Under the pieces are notes generated by a model. The model was not told where the DNA came from. It did no database searches and was given only the letters and a program-made list of their open reading frames with translations. A program made the position numbers and the translations under genes. From positions 55,548 through 119,547 of the forward strand of contig CAJXXR010000006.1 in assembly GCA_913063375.1 (NCBI GenBank): a stretch of 64,000 nt of DNA. The letters run 5' to 3'. Shown here in pieces: positions 9,255-18,774 of the stretch (position 1 is the first letter of the stretch; every line of letters starts with the position of its first letter). This DNA is from an uncultured Flavobacteriales bacterium (GTDB lineage Bacteria > Bacteroidota > Bacteroidia > Flavobacteriales > CAJXXR01).

Positions 9255-10377
9255 TGGAGCAAACATAAAATTACTCATTTGCGTAAATGTAGATTGGTTT
9301 TTCCTTTCTCATAGATTGCCTTTGGCGCTAGCAGCCAAGGAGCAAGGCTATGAGGTACATATTGCTGCCGCAGATACAGGTAAGGGGAAAGAAATAGAAG
9401 ACCATGGATTGATTTTTCATGCATTGCCTATCAGTCGTTCTGGCACATCCCCTCTATCCGAGCTGAAAAGCCTTAAGGCTATTTATAGTTTATATAAAAG
9501 GTTGAAACCTGAAATAATCCATCAGGTGAGTATGAAACCAGTTATTTATGGATCTATTGTCACCAGGCTATTTGGTATACGGACCATAAATGCAATTAGT
9601 GGGATGGGGTATATTTTTACTAAAGGCCGTATAAGTCTTGTTCAGGCACTGATGAAACAGATGATGAAATGGGGTTGGAATCAAAAGATGCACCTCATAT
9701 TTCAAAATGAAGATGATTTAGCACAATGCAGAGAATTAGGGCTATTGAATACAAAAATAAAACCTGTACTAATTAAGGGCTCTGGGGTAGATTTGAACTT
9801 ATTTCAGTTTTCTGATTTACCTGCGAACAACCCATTGAAGATTGTTTTCCCGGCAAGAATGCTCCATGATAAAGGATTGGTGGAATTCATAGAGGCTGCT
9901 CAAATTTTGGCCAAAAAATGGTCGGGAAAAATACTTTTCCAATTAGCAGGGATGGTAGATAAAGAAAACCCTACCAATATACAAGAGGAAGAATTAAGGG
10001 CTTGGGAAGTACCAGGTTATATTGAATGGTTAGGCTTCGTTTCAGATATGCGAAGTTTATATAAAACAGCAGAATTGGTTGTCTTACCTTCTTATAGGGA
10101 AGGATTGCCCAAAAGTTTAATAGAAGCCATGGCTATAGGTAGGCCAATCATCACTACAGATACCATTGGTTGTCGTGAAGTAGTGCAGCCAAATTACAAT
10201 GGTTTATTGGTTCCAATAATGGACGGGAAGGCTTTGGCAAATGCGATTGAGCAATTGTTGATAAGTAGAGAAACAAGAGTAGAAATGGGGCTAGCATCAA
10301 GGAAAATGGCGGAAGAAGAATTTTCGCTAGAAGGGGTGATTTTGAAACATTTGGAATTGTATGCTGGTGAAGAATAG
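9244..10377 (+). CDS. GT4 family glycosyltransferase
   Basis: A 377-residue GT-B enzyme. The N-terminal part VDWFFLSHRLPLALAAKEQG and NAISGMGYIF resemble the CapM/WbpT-like glycosyltransferases that act early on diamino- or deoxyamino-sugar acceptors. The C-terminal donor domain has VFPARMLHDKGLVEFIEAA, VLPSYREGLPKSLIEAMA and RPIITTD. It lies immediately before the initiating transferase gene, a common place for the enzyme adding the second sugar. It overlaps the AsnB gene by 11 bp, and a 56-bp gap follows. Confidence 0.88.
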   Translation: MHNSGANIKLLICVNVDWFFLSHRLPLALAAKEQGYEVHIAAADTGKGKEIEDHGLIFHALPISRSGTSPLSELKSLKAIYSLYKRLKPEIIHQVSMKPVIYGSIVTRLFGIRTINAISGMGYIFTKGRISLVQALMKQMMKWGWNQKMHLIFQNEDDLAQCRELGLLNTKIKPVLIKGSGVDLNLFQFSDLPANNPLKIVFPARMLHDKGLVEFIEAAQILAKKWSGKILFQLAGMVDKENPTNIQEEELRAWEVPGYIEWLGFVSDMRSLYKTAELVVLPSYREGLPKSLIEAMAIGRPIITTDTIGCREVVQPNYNGLLVPIMDGKALANAIEQLLISRETRVEMGLASRKMAEEEFSLEGVILKHLELYAGEE

Positions 10378-10433
10378 TCCCAACCAAAAAGCGAAAAATT
10401 GAATTGTTGAAAAGTAGGATTTATTGTTGATAA

Positions 10434-11030
10434 ATGACGAAATCGGATAAAATAATAAAGCGAATATTTGACCTTAGCATTAGCTTTTTAGGCTTGTTGG
10501 GGACGTTTTGGTTGATCCTCATTCTAGTATTGATGGCAAGTATAGATACCCGAGAGTGGGGCGTATTCAGTCAAATTAGAATTGGAAAGCATGCCAAACC
10601 TTTTAAGATTTATAAAATACGTTCTATGCGTAAAATAGAAGGAATAACAACAACGGTTACGGCAAGTGGAGATCCAAGGATTTCACCTTTTGGAGCCCTT
10701 ATTAGGCGGTTTAAATTGGATGAATTACCCCAGTTATGGAATGTCTTTATTGGAAAAATGAGTTTTGTGGGCCCTAGGCCAGATGTAGAGGGTTATCTAG
10801 ATGAATTAAAAGGCGAAGATAAAGTAATTCAAATGCTGAAACCTGGAATTACAGGACCAGCCTCTTTGAAATTTAGAAATGAAGAAGAATTATTGGCAGC
10901 AGAAACAGATCCTGAACGGTATAACCGAGAAGTTATTTGGCCCGAAAAGGTTAGGATCAATAGAGCGTACCTGAAGGAATATAGTTTCTGGGAAGATATT
11001 CGATGTATATTAAAAACAATATTTGGTTGA
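10434..11030 (+). CDS. Initiating sugar-phosphate transferase, PglC/WcfS type
   Basis: A 198-residue monotopic phosphoglycosyl transferase. An N-terminal re-entrant hydrophobic segment (IFDLSISFLGLLGTFWLIL) is followed by FSQIRIGKHAKPFKIYKIRSM, then LDELPQLWNVFIGKMSFVGP with the catalytic D-E pair, then RPDVEGYL. It moves a sugar 1-phosphate from UDP-sugar to undecaprenyl phosphate to start repeat-unit synthesis. The small size matches PglC, WcfS and WbpL-partner enzymes rather than the long WbaP/WcaJ forms. The two following genes make the likely donor, a UDP-amino-trideoxyhexose. Confidence 0.9.
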   Translation: MTKSDKIIKRIFDLSISFLGLLGTFWLILILVLMASIDTREWGVFSQIRIGKHAKPFKIYKIRSMRKIEGITTTVTASGDPRISPFGALIRRFKLDELPQLWNVFIGKMSFVGPRPDVEGYLDELKGEDKVIQMLKPGITGPASLKFRNEEELLAAETDPERYNREVIWPEKVRINRAYLKEYSFWEDIRCILKTIFG

Positions 11031-11031
11031 T

Positions 11032-12165
11032 ATGGAAAGAATTTGGTTGTCATCACCCCATATGAGTGGAACGGAAGAAGAATTTGTAAAGGAAGCTTTC
11101 GCTACCAATTGGATTGCGCCATTAGGTCCTCATGTAAATGGATTTGAGGCTGATTTAGCCAAGTTTACGAATTGTGGGTACGTTTCTGTATTAAGTTCGG
11201 GAACAGCCGCTATACACCTTGCATTAATCCTTTTAGGTGTACAGGCCGGAGACTTTGTATTGTGTTCTAGCTTTACATTTTCTGCGACTGCAAATCCCAT
11301 TAAATATCAGGGAGCAAATCCCATATTTATTGACTCAGAAAAAGAGACTTGGAATATATGTCCGAAATTATTGGAGGAGGCCTTGATAGATCTTAAGGAG
11401 AAAGGAATTCTACCCAAAGCTTTGATATTGGTTCATTTGTATGGAATGCCTGCGAAAATGGACGAGATTATGGCCATTTGTGACCAATTCAATATTCCTA
11501 TTATTGAAGATGCGGCAGAAGCCATAGGTTCTAGTTATAAAGGCAAGGCAATGGGGACCTTCGGTAAAATGGGGGTGTATTCCTTCAATGGAAATAAAAT
11601 TATTACAACCTCAGGTGGAGGTGCCTTAGTTTCAAAGGAGAAGGATTTAATAGAAAAGGCTACTTTTTTGGCTACACAAGCACGTGATGAAGCGGTCCAT
11701 TATGAACATAGTCATATAGGTTATAATTATAGAATGAGTAATGTGTCTGCAGGAATAGGAAGGGGGCAAATGACGGTATTGAAACAGCGGGTTGAAGCAA
11801 GAAGAGCCATGAATCAGTTTTATAGAGAAATCTTTAAGGCTGTCCCCGGTATCGAATTTTTGAATGAAATGGAGGATACGTATTCCAACTATTGGCTAAG
11901 CACCATTTTGATTGATAAGGAACAAGCTGGATTTGACAGGGAGGAATTAAGACTTCATTTATTAAAAGCGAATATAGAAGCTAGGCCGCTCTGGAAACCG
12001 ATGCATTTACAGCCAATATTTGAACAGGAACTAGCCTATGAAAACGGTTGCAGTGAGTCCCTTTTTAGTCATGGACTTTGCTTGCCTTCTGGTTCTAACT
12101 TGACAGATACAGAGAAGAATCGTATTAAAAACAGTATATTAGAGTTAATAAGAGTTTCATGTTAA
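11032..12165 (+). CDS. DegT/DnrJ/EryC1 family sugar aminotransferase (PglE/WcfR-like)
   Basis: A PLP-dependent aminotransferase of about 377 residues. I chose the ATG at 11032, 1 bp after the previous stop, over an in-frame TTG at 11023. SSGTAAIHLALILLGV binds PLP phosphate, EDAAEAIGSSYKGK precedes the PLP region, and FNGNKIITTSGGGAL carries the Schiff-base lysine (NGNK). These enzymes put a 4-amino group on UDP-4-keto-6-deoxy-GlcNAc. Its neighbours are the dehydratase that makes this keto sugar and the transferase that uses the product. No acetyltransferase (PglD) is nearby, so the 4-amino group may stay free. Confidence 0.92.
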   Translation: MERIWLSSPHMSGTEEEFVKEAFATNWIAPLGPHVNGFEADLAKFTNCGYVSVLSSGTAAIHLALILLGVQAGDFVLCSSFTFSATANPIKYQGANPIFIDSEKETWNICPKLLEEALIDLKEKGILPKALILVHLYGMPAKMDEIMAICDQFNIPIIEDAAEAIGSSYKGKAMGTFGKMGVYSFNGNKIITTSGGGALVSKEKDLIEKATFLATQARDEAVHYEHSHIGYNYRMSNVSAGIGRGQMTVLKQRVEARRAMNQFYREIFKAVPGIEFLNEMEDTYSNYWLSTILIDKEQAGFDREELRLHLLKANIEARPLWKPMHLQPIFEQELAYENGCSESLFSHGLCLPSGSNLTDTEKNRIKNSILELIRVSC

Positions 12166-14078
12166 GATATATTTATACGAAATATTCGAAAAGACATTTG
12201 TCAAAATGGACGGTGTTGATCTTTGATGTGATCAATACCATGTTCATGTTTGTCTGTGCTTTTATTATTCGTCATAATTTCTCTTCACTTGGAATATGGG
12301 AGTATCCTTTATTAAAATATACATTGAATGTGGGGGTTTTAGCCCTGCTTATCTTTTACCTTAATAAGTCTTATGTAGGAATTATAAGAAGGACCTCTGT
12401 TCATGATCTTGTAAAGGTTTTTTGGAGTTGTTTTATCGTCTCCTTTGTGCTTTTTCTACTGGTTGTATTGGGTACTCGATACCAGATTGATATTGCCAGG
12501 ATGGGAAGAATCCCATTGGGGGTAATAGCCATTCATTTTCTATTGAACTTTTTTGTATTATCCTTCGGAAGAATTTTTGTCAAAATTATCTACGAATCTG
12601 TCCGCTATGACAAACAAAAACATGAAAATGTTTTAATCTATGGAGCAGGGGAGACTGGGCAGTTGACAATGGTAAGCCTAAAAAACAATCCCAATGTGAA
12701 TTTCCATATTATGGGATTTGTAGATGTACACCATGCCAAAGTAGGGAAGACCATTGCTGGGGTCAATGTTTTCGAATTGGAGGATATTGATAAAGAATTT
12801 ATTTTAAAGAATAAATTGGAAGAGATCATCGTTGCCTCCAATGAGATTAGCCATAAGAAACTACAGGAATTAACGGATTTCTTTTTGAGTCATGGCGTGA
12901 TTGTAAAGCGCGTTCCCCCATTGGATAAATGGTTGAATGGAGAGCTAGATCTTCGCCAAATCAAGAAAATAAATATTGAGGATTTATTGAATCGGAATAC
13001 GATTCAACTAGACGACGTGAATGTCAAAAAAGATATTCGTCATAAACGGATTTTAGTTACGGGTGCTGCGGGTTCTATAGGTAGTGAAATCGTTAAGCAA
13101 GTATTGCAATTTCACCCTAAGGAAGTCCTGTTGGTAGATCAATCGGAAACTGGACTATATGACTTGTTGAACGATTTAAAACCTCTGAATAGGGATGAGG
13201 TAGAAGTGAAAAGTCGCCTCATTGATATCAGTAATTTTCAAGTTTTAGAAAGGGCTTTTGAAGAATTCAAACCGGATATTGTCTACCATGCAGCGGCCTA
13301 TAAACATGTCCCGTTGATGGAAGCTAATCCATTGGAAGCTCTCCGTGTCAATGTCTTTGGAACGGTTAACTTGACCCAATTGTCATTGAAAAATGGTGTT
13401 GAAAAGTTTGTAATGGTGTCGACGGATAAGGCGGTAAACCCTACCAACATTATGGGGGCCTCAAAGCGGATGGCTGAGATATATACGCAGACGAACAATA
13501 GCCTGAATAGAACGAAGTTTATCACTACGCGATTCGGTAATGTATTAGGATCCAATGGTAGTGTAATACCACTTTTTAAGAAACAGATTGAACAAGGTGG
13601 TCCATTAACGGTTACCCACAGAGATATTACGCGATATTTTATGACTATTCCAGAAGCCTGTCAGTTGGTATTGGAAGCTGGCGCTATGGGGAATGGAGGA
13701 GAGGTATATGTCTTTGATATGGGCGAATCTGTAAAAATTTACAATCTAGCGCAAAGAATGATCCGTTTGAGTGGCTATGAATTGGATGAAATAGATATCA
13801 AAATTACAGGATTAAGGCCAGGAGAAAAACTCTATGAGGAGTTGTTGGCTGCTGAAGAAGACGCTATAGCCACCTACCATCCTAGGATTATGATTGGGAA
13901 AGTTAGGGAATATGGTTTGGAAGATATAGAGTCCAAAATAAGTAGACTGCGAATTGTCTTTAATGGTGGGGATATTTATGAAAATGTAGCCCTCTTGAAA
14001 AGTTATATACCAGAATACCATAGTGAGAATTCTCCCTTCGAGGAGTTGGACAATGTTATTGAAAATAAAAAGGCCTGA
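12159..14078 (+). CDS. UDP-GlcNAc 4,6-dehydratase, membrane-bound (PglF/CapD/WbpM-like)
   Basis: A 639-residue protein. Residues ~15-140 form four hydrophobic segments, ~145-260 a first Rossmann-like domain (LIYGAGETGQL), and ~285-600 the catalytic extended SDR domain with ILVTGAAGSIGSEIVKQVL. The SMK-type catalytic region is altered as usual in this family: VMVSTDKAVNPTNIMGASKR. It converts UDP-GlcNAc to UDP-4-keto-6-deoxy-GlcNAc at the inner membrane, supplying the aminotransferase gene that overlaps it by 7 bp. Length and domain order match the long WbpM-type enzymes. Confidence 0.93.
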   Translation: MLRYIYTKYSKRHLSKWTVLIFDVINTMFMFVCAFIIRHNFSSLGIWEYPLLKYTLNVGVLALLIFYLNKSYVGIIRRTSVHDLVKVFWSCFIVSFVLFLLVVLGTRYQIDIARMGRIPLGVIAIHFLLNFFVLSFGRIFVKIIYESVRYDKQKHENVLIYGAGETGQLTMVSLKNNPNVNFHIMGFVDVHHAKVGKTIAGVNVFELEDIDKEFILKNKLEEIIVASNEISHKKLQELTDFFLSHGVIVKRVPPLDKWLNGELDLRQIKKINIEDLLNRNTIQLDDVNVKKDIRHKRILVTGAAGSIGSEIVKQVLQFHPKEVLLVDQSETGLYDLLNDLKPLNRDEVEVKSRLIDISNFQVLERAFEEFKPDIVYHAAAYKHVPLMEANPLEALRVNVFGTVNLTQLSLKNGVEKFVMVSTDKAVNPTNIMGASKRMAEIYTQTNNSLNRTKFITTRFGNVLGSNGSVIPLFKKQIEQGGPLTVTHRDITRYFMTIPEACQLVLEAGAMGNGGEVYVFDMGESVKIYNLAQRMIRLSGYELDEIDIKITGLRPGEKLYEELLAAEEDAIATYHPRIMIGKVREYGLEDIESKISRLRIVFNGGDIYENVALLKSYIPEYHSENSPFEELDNVIENKKA

Positions 14079-14111
14079 AGCCAATTTTAATTGATTAATA
14101 ATGCCTGAAAT

Positions 14112-15779
14112 ATGAAACATCTTAGTGTTAAATGGATCGTTAGGGTTACCAGTTTTTTGATCTTTGGAAGCCTTATAGCCCAAGAATCGACTACAAATTT
14201 TGCGAATTATAATTCGGAATATCTTCTTAGGTTTTATGAAAGGAATCTACAAAAGGCAGATACTTTCCATACAGGTATACGGCCGTATCGTTCAAATGAA
14301 TTGATAAACTATATCAATCCGGATTCTGTCAATGCGCATTATGCCGATATTAATGATTTGAAATATTTTAAGCGTAAGTTATTACTAGATCCGTTCTTTA
14401 TTTATCAGCCGAGGCATAAGAATTTTCAATTAATAATAAATCCCTTAATCGATTTCTCTTTTGGATCTGATGATCTAGGGGATGAGGGAACCTTTACCAA
14501 TACGAGAGGTTTGCAGGTACAAGGACAGATAGGAGATAATGTTTGGTTTTATTCTGACTTAACAGAGACACAGACTAGGGTGCCTCAGTATATCCACAAT
14601 TGGGCGGATTCAAGGGATAGAGTCCTTCCAGGTCTTGGACAAGCCTCCTCTGTTGATCATATGAATGATTACGATTATGGGTTCTCAACGGCTTGGGTGC
14701 AATACAAGGCAAGTAAATATTTCACATTTGAATTGGGAAATGGTAAAAACTTCATTGGAGAGGGATATCGCTCCATGTTACTATCTGATGTGGCTTTCAA
14801 TTATCCATATTTGAAAATTAGAACGGACCTGGGTAAGGTGCAATATGTGAATATCTATTCAGAAATGAGGGATCTTCATCCATATGAAACGGATGCGCTA
14901 CATTATAGAAAATACAATGTGAGTCATTATTTGTCCGTGAACTTAGGTAAGAAATGGAATGTAGGGATCTTTGAGACGGTAACCTGGGATGGTGAGACAG
15001 ATGATAGAGGTGTGGAATTGGGTTTTTTGAACCCCGTTATTTTTATGCGTACGGTAGAAAGAACCATGGGCTCTTTTGGAGGGAACGAATTATTAGGCGT
15101 CAATGTTAAATATAAAATGACTGATGACTGGAAGTTATATGGACAGTTTATCCTGGATGAATTCAAACAGGCCGAATTATTCTCCAGTTCTGGTTGGTGG
15201 GGTAATAAATACGGATTACAACTAGGGACCAAGGCATTTGACGTATTTGGTGTTCGCAACTTAAATGTACTAGCAGAATTCAATATGGCAAGGCCCTTTA
15301 TGTATTCTCATTTTAATGCTACAGAATCAGCTGGTCAAGATGAAGAGGGAGGATTAACCAATTATGGACATGCGAACCAAGCATTAGCCCATCCTTTAGG
15401 AGCCAATTTTATTGAATTTGTTACAAGGGGGAAATATACCCACAATAGAATGTCCTTTATAGCAGAATTTATGTGGGCGAAAAAAGGATTTGATATCCCT
15501 GGGGATAAAGGGTATGGTGGAGATATTTATAGAGATTATGGTGACCGAATCTCTGATTTCGACAATGAATTGCTTCAAGGGAATGAGACTACTATTATAT
15601 ATATTGAAGGGAAAGCTAGTTATCTAATAAACCCCCACACCAACTTTGTTGCTGAATTGGGTATTGCCATGCGAAATCAAACGCCTAGCATCTTAGATGC
15701 CGGTATTGAAGAGCGGAAGGACTTGTTGATTAGTTTTGGCCTTAAAACGGACCTTTTCCAGCGTTATTATGATTTCTAG
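14112..15779 (+). CDS. Wzi-like capsule assembly outer-membrane protein
   Basis: This 555-residue protein has an N-terminal signal peptide (basic start, hydrophobic FLIFGSLIAQ, cleavage around residue 24). The remainder is a beta-rich pattern with many alternating aromatic strands, ending in ...LFQRYYDF with a terminal Phe typical of outer-membrane barrels. LGNGKNFIGEGYRSMLLSD and PVIFMRTVERTMGSFGGNELLG are features of the Wzi family. Wzi binds capsule on the outer surface in enterobacteria. It follows the dehydratase by 33 bp and ends the plus-strand locus, suggesting surface attachment of the glycan. Confidence 0.82.
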   Translation: MKHLSVKWIVRVTSFLIFGSLIAQESTTNFANYNSEYLLRFYERNLQKADTFHTGIRPYRSNELINYINPDSVNAHYADINDLKYFKRKLLLDPFFIYQPRHKNFQLIINPLIDFSFGSDDLGDEGTFTNTRGLQVQGQIGDNVWFYSDLTETQTRVPQYIHNWADSRDRVLPGLGQASSVDHMNDYDYGFSTAWVQYKASKYFTFELGNGKNFIGEGYRSMLLSDVAFNYPYLKIRTDLGKVQYVNIYSEMRDLHPYETDALHYRKYNVSHYLSVNLGKKWNVGIFETVTWDGETDDRGVELGFLNPVIFMRTVERTMGSFGGNELLGVNVKYKMTDDWKLYGQFILDEFKQAELFSSSGWWGNKYGLQLGTKAFDVFGVRNLNVLAEFNMARPFMYSHFNATESAGQDEEGGLTNYGHANQALAHPLGANFIEFVTRGKYTHNRMSFIAEFMWAKKGFDIPGDKGYGGDIYRDYGDRISDFDNELLQGNETTIIYIEGKASYLINPHTNFVAELGIAMRNQTPSILDAGIEERKDLLISFGLKTDLFQRYYDF

Positions 15780-15895
15780 TCGCTAATCAACTGATAGATT
15801 ATACAAATCCCCTCTTGAGAGGGGTAGTGGTGTGTATGTGGTTTGTTCCCCTGTGAGTCACTCGAAGAGGACTCGGAGGTTGTAATGCCTCTTTA

Positions 15896-16318
15896 TTTCG
15901 CTCCCCGCCGCTGGGCTCCTTCTTTTTTCATTCGATAAAAAAGAACCAATCCCGGACGTCCGGGACCAAAATGAGGATCACCCTTCGGGGCATTCATTTT
16001 GTCACTACAGGCTACTTTTATGCATTCCTTTCAGTCATACATAAACGCCATTTCGTTCCTTCATTCACTTGATCTTAATTTTGACTTTTTCATATTGGTA
16101 TCATAACCAGTAAAACTATATTGACCTATTAGAAATGGATTGAAAATCAAGAATTCTGTAAGGCCTTTTGTCTAAAAATCTGTCTGATCCCGTACGTACG
16201 GGAGAGTTATTTTTAGCAGCCTGAAAGAAGACGTAGTATTTTCTTATCAATTTATAATAAGTCTTGTACCGGACGTCCGGGATTGGTTCGTTTTGCGTCA
16301 AGGCAAAAGAACAAAACA
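15896..16318. repeat. Dispersed noncoding repeat, copy A, with GC-rich palindromes
   Basis: This matches 40210-40618 in the same orientation over its length, with substitutions and indels. The best block is about 75 bp, around 16106-16172 (shared phrases ACTATATTGACCTATTAGAA and AATCAAGAATTCTGTAAGGC). Copy A carries three palindromes: CCCGGACGTCCGGG (15951-15964), CCCGTACGTACGGG (16189-16202) and CCGGACGTCCGG (16269-16280). In copy B the second site is a different palindrome and the first is missing. No long open frame is shared. It lies at the 3' end of the capsule operon, copy B at the 5' end. Confidence 0.85.
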
Positions 16319-16341
16319 ACCATCTCCGCACCATGCAAAAA

Positions 16342-16373
16342 AAAAAGTCAAGCAGATAACTGCTTGACTTTTT
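16342..16373 (-). terminator. Rho-independent terminator of the minus-strand capsule operon
   Basis: A perfect hairpin: AAAAAGTCAAGCAG (16342-16355), loop ATAA, CTGCTTGACTTTTT (16360-16373). A long A/T run (16337-16346) makes the U-tract on the minus strand. It sits 30 bp beyond the Wzc stop and could also act on the plus strand. Confidence 0.85.
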
Positions 16374-16403
16374 CACCCTAAAGGGGATATAATAGACTAA
16401 AAT

Positions 16404-18773
16404 TTAATTCTTACTAAAAACTTTCCACCAAGCCTTCTTCTCTTCTTCCTGCCCATAGCCATAACCGTATCCATAACCGTAACCAAACGCATTATCAACA
16501 CCGTTCAATAGAATGGCCATGTTAGGTAGACGTTTCTCACTATACAGATTTTTAGGAATCTCCAACATACGTTTATCAAGATAATTTGCTCTTGTAACAT
16601 AGAGAAACATATCTGCATATTTCGCAATCAATAAGGTATCCGTTACAAGGCTTACAGGAGCAGTATCAACTATGATATAATCGTATTTTTCTTTCACGGA
16701 TTCAAAAAGTTGTTCAAAACGATGGTTCAATAATAATTCCGCTGGATTTGGTGGAATTACACCGGATAGCATCATGTCTAGATATTCATATTCCGTGACA
16801 TTGAAAATCAAATCCTCTGATTTTAAGGCGGGATTGGACAGGTAATTCGCTAGACCTGGTCTAGCAGGAATATCCAAATATTCACTTAGTTTAGGGTTAC
16901 GTAAATCAGCGCCTAATAATAATACTTTCTTTCCTGATATTGCTAAGGCCATCGCCATATTCATGGAGATAAAAGTTTTTCCTTCTCCACCAATGGTAGA
17001 GGTAACAAAAATGGTTTTCCCTTTTTCGTTATTTCCAGATAGCATAAAGTCAATATTGGTACGTGCTAAACGGAAAGCTTCTGCTGTTCCTGAACGGTCT
17101 GTTGCAGTATTGAAAATTTTACTCCCCGATGCGTTTAATGGAATATCACCTAAAATGGGGATTGGCAATATTTCTTCCAATTGCTTTTTATTGTGCACTT
17201 TATTGTCCAATAAGTCACGAATGTAAAGAATGATAAATGGAATAATTAGGCCCAATATCAATCCGGCCAATAAAATAATTGGTTTTTTAGGAGATACAGG
17301 AATATTTGAGCCATAGGCTCTGTCAATTATTTTGGCATTTGCTACACTAGACGCCAATGAAATTGCCGTCTCTTCCTTTTTCGTTAATAGGAAAGAATAC
17401 AGTTCTGACATAATCAACTGTTGCCTTTGGATATTAAGAAAAATACGTTCCTTTCCAGGTAGAGCTAATATTTTAGTACTAATTTTTTCCTCTTCCTTCT
17501 TCAATTGGATTAATGTCAACTGTAAAGAGGATTCGTAATTGGCCAAACTTTGCTTAAGGCCAGATTTGATATTACTAATCTGTGATTCTAAATCCAAAAG
17601 GATCGGATTTCTGCTACCTGAACTAATTTTTAATTTATTTCGTTGTAGGATCAATTCATTATAGCCTATAATAGCCCCTGCGATAGTAGGATCTTTAGAT
17701 AAATTTGAAGCCAATATTTCTGGTTCCTCTGTTTCTTTTACCAAACTTTGATTTATCCATTGAGCTAATTGTAATTCTGTCTCAATCCCAATTATTTTAG
17801 AATTATTTTCAGAACCTCTTTCTAGGAATAAACCTGCTTCTGCACTCAGATTAACGAATTCTTGCTCCTTTTTATAATCTTCTACTTGATTATCAACCGT
17901 TCCTAATTCTTTTCCAATAATAGCCAAACGCTCTTCTATGAAGTCTTTCGTTTTTTTGGATACTAGGTTTTTGTCTAGGATAGCTTGCTCATTGTATTCA
18001 GTAACCAATAAGTTTAAAAAGTTCTCTATTTTCGTCTTTATTGGACCTTTCATGCTCAACTTGATAACGCTGGCATTTTTATTTACTGGAACAATGGCTA
18101 AGTTGCGAATATAACCATCAATGGTTTGATTTAAGGATTGTATTCTAACTTCAACAGGTATATTCACCAATGCTTGAATTCCGATTAGGTCTGTGGGAAT
18201 AATTATAAAATTCCCTAAAGAACTTTTTACGGGAGAATTAAAGGAAAATGTTCCAGTGGTTTGTTCATTTTTATCCAGTAATTCAAATTCTGTAGTATTT
18301 TTTAGTACTAAAGTGAATATAGTGTCCTGGGTAAAGAATTGAGTATCTTTAAATTCAAAATTTAATACGAAAGGAAGGTCTGAATATATTTCTCTTTTTT
18401 TTACACGTCCTACGGTAAAGAAACTTTGATAAAGATTCAATGCTTTAATAACATCGCCTATGAGTTTCCTAGATTTTAGAATCTCAATTTCATTGTCAAT
18501 ATTATTAGCTCCACCTTGTAACATTCCAATTTCTTCTAGCATGGCTAATTCAGCCATTCCACCACCTTTTTTCTCATCCTTTATTAGGATTGTACTAGAT
18601 ACACTGTATTGGGGAGTTGAATAGCGTAGGTAGGCTAGACCCCCAGCTATTGCCAAAATGCCCCCTAGTAAGAACCATTTCCAATGTATCATGTACTTTT
18701 CTAATTCGGAACGTATATTTAAACCTTCTTCCTCTTGTGGCTGATGTCCGTTTTGTTGTGTATTCCAGTCCAT
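16404..18773 (-). CDS. wzc: Wzc-like polysaccharide co-polymerase with BY-kinase domain
   Basis: A 789-residue protein. The N-terminal Wzz domain runs to ~residue 180 after a transmembrane segment (WFLLGGILAIAGGLAYL), a coiled-coil-rich periplasmic region spans ~260-490, and a second transmembrane segment (PIILLAGLILGLIIPFIIL) lies near 510. The cytoplasmic tyrosine kinase has Walker A TSTIGGEGKTFIS, A' LLLGADLRNPKL and B YDYIIVDTAPV. The tail alternates Gly and Tyr (FGYGYGYGYGYG), a tyrosine cluster for autophosphorylation. It controls chain length and export with Wza, whose gene lies 1 bp upstream. It is the last gene of the operon. Confidence 0.94.
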   Translation of the reverse strand: MDWNTQQNGHQPQEEEGLNIRSELEKYMIHWKWFLLGGILAIAGGLAYLRYSTPQYSVSSTILIKDEKKGGGMAELAMLEEIGMLQGGANNIDNEIEILKSRKLIGDVIKALNLYQSFFTVGRVKKREIYSDLPFVLNFEFKDTQFFTQDTIFTLVLKNTTEFELLDKNEQTTGTFSFNSPVKSSLGNFIIIPTDLIGIQALVNIPVEVRIQSLNQTIDGYIRNLAIVPVNKNASVIKLSMKGPIKTKIENFLNLLVTEYNEQAILDKNLVSKKTKDFIEERLAIIGKELGTVDNQVEDYKKEQEFVNLSAEAGLFLERGSENNSKIIGIETELQLAQWINQSLVKETEEPEILASNLSKDPTIAGAIIGYNELILQRNKLKISSGSRNPILLDLESQISNIKSGLKQSLANYESSLQLTLIQLKKEEEKISTKILALPGKERIFLNIQRQQLIMSELYSFLLTKKEETAISLASSVANAKIIDRAYGSNIPVSPKKPIILLAGLILGLIIPFIILYIRDLLDNKVHNKKQLEEILPIPILGDIPLNASGSKIFNTATDRSGTAEAFRLARTNIDFMLSGNNEKGKTIFVTSTIGGEGKTFISMNMAMALAISGKKVLLLGADLRNPKLSEYLDIPARPGLANYLSNPALKSEDLIFNVTEYEYLDMMLSGVIPPNPAELLLNHRFEQLFESVKEKYDYIIVDTAPVSLVTDTLLIAKYADMFLYVTRANYLDKRMLEIPKNLYSEKRLPNMAILLNGVDNAFGYGYGYGYGYGQEEEKKAWWKVFSKN

Positions 18774-18774
18774 A

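Larger units (their letters stand above)
15780..16403. other. 624-bp intergenic region with repeat and terminator
   Basis: The region between the convergent Wzi and Wzc genes holds three things. A short GC-rich inverted repeat (CCCCTC-TTGA-GAGGGG, 15809-15824) lies just after the Wzi stop, with no T-run. A long dispersed repeat with GC-rich palindromes follows (15896-16318). The Wzc-side terminator is at 16342-16373. I see no supportable gene; the short minus-strand reading frame at 16116-16376 runs through the repeat and the terminator. Confidence 0.7.

Noticed and set aside
15809..15824. CCCCTC-TTGA-GAGGGG as the terminator of the Wzi gene
   Set aside because: The stem is short and no T-run follows on the plus strand, so I list it only as an inverted repeat within the intergenic region.
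16116..16376. An 86-residue minus-strand reading frame
   Set aside because: It runs through the dispersed repeat and the wzc terminator hairpin and has no counterpart in repeat copy B; it is chance coding.
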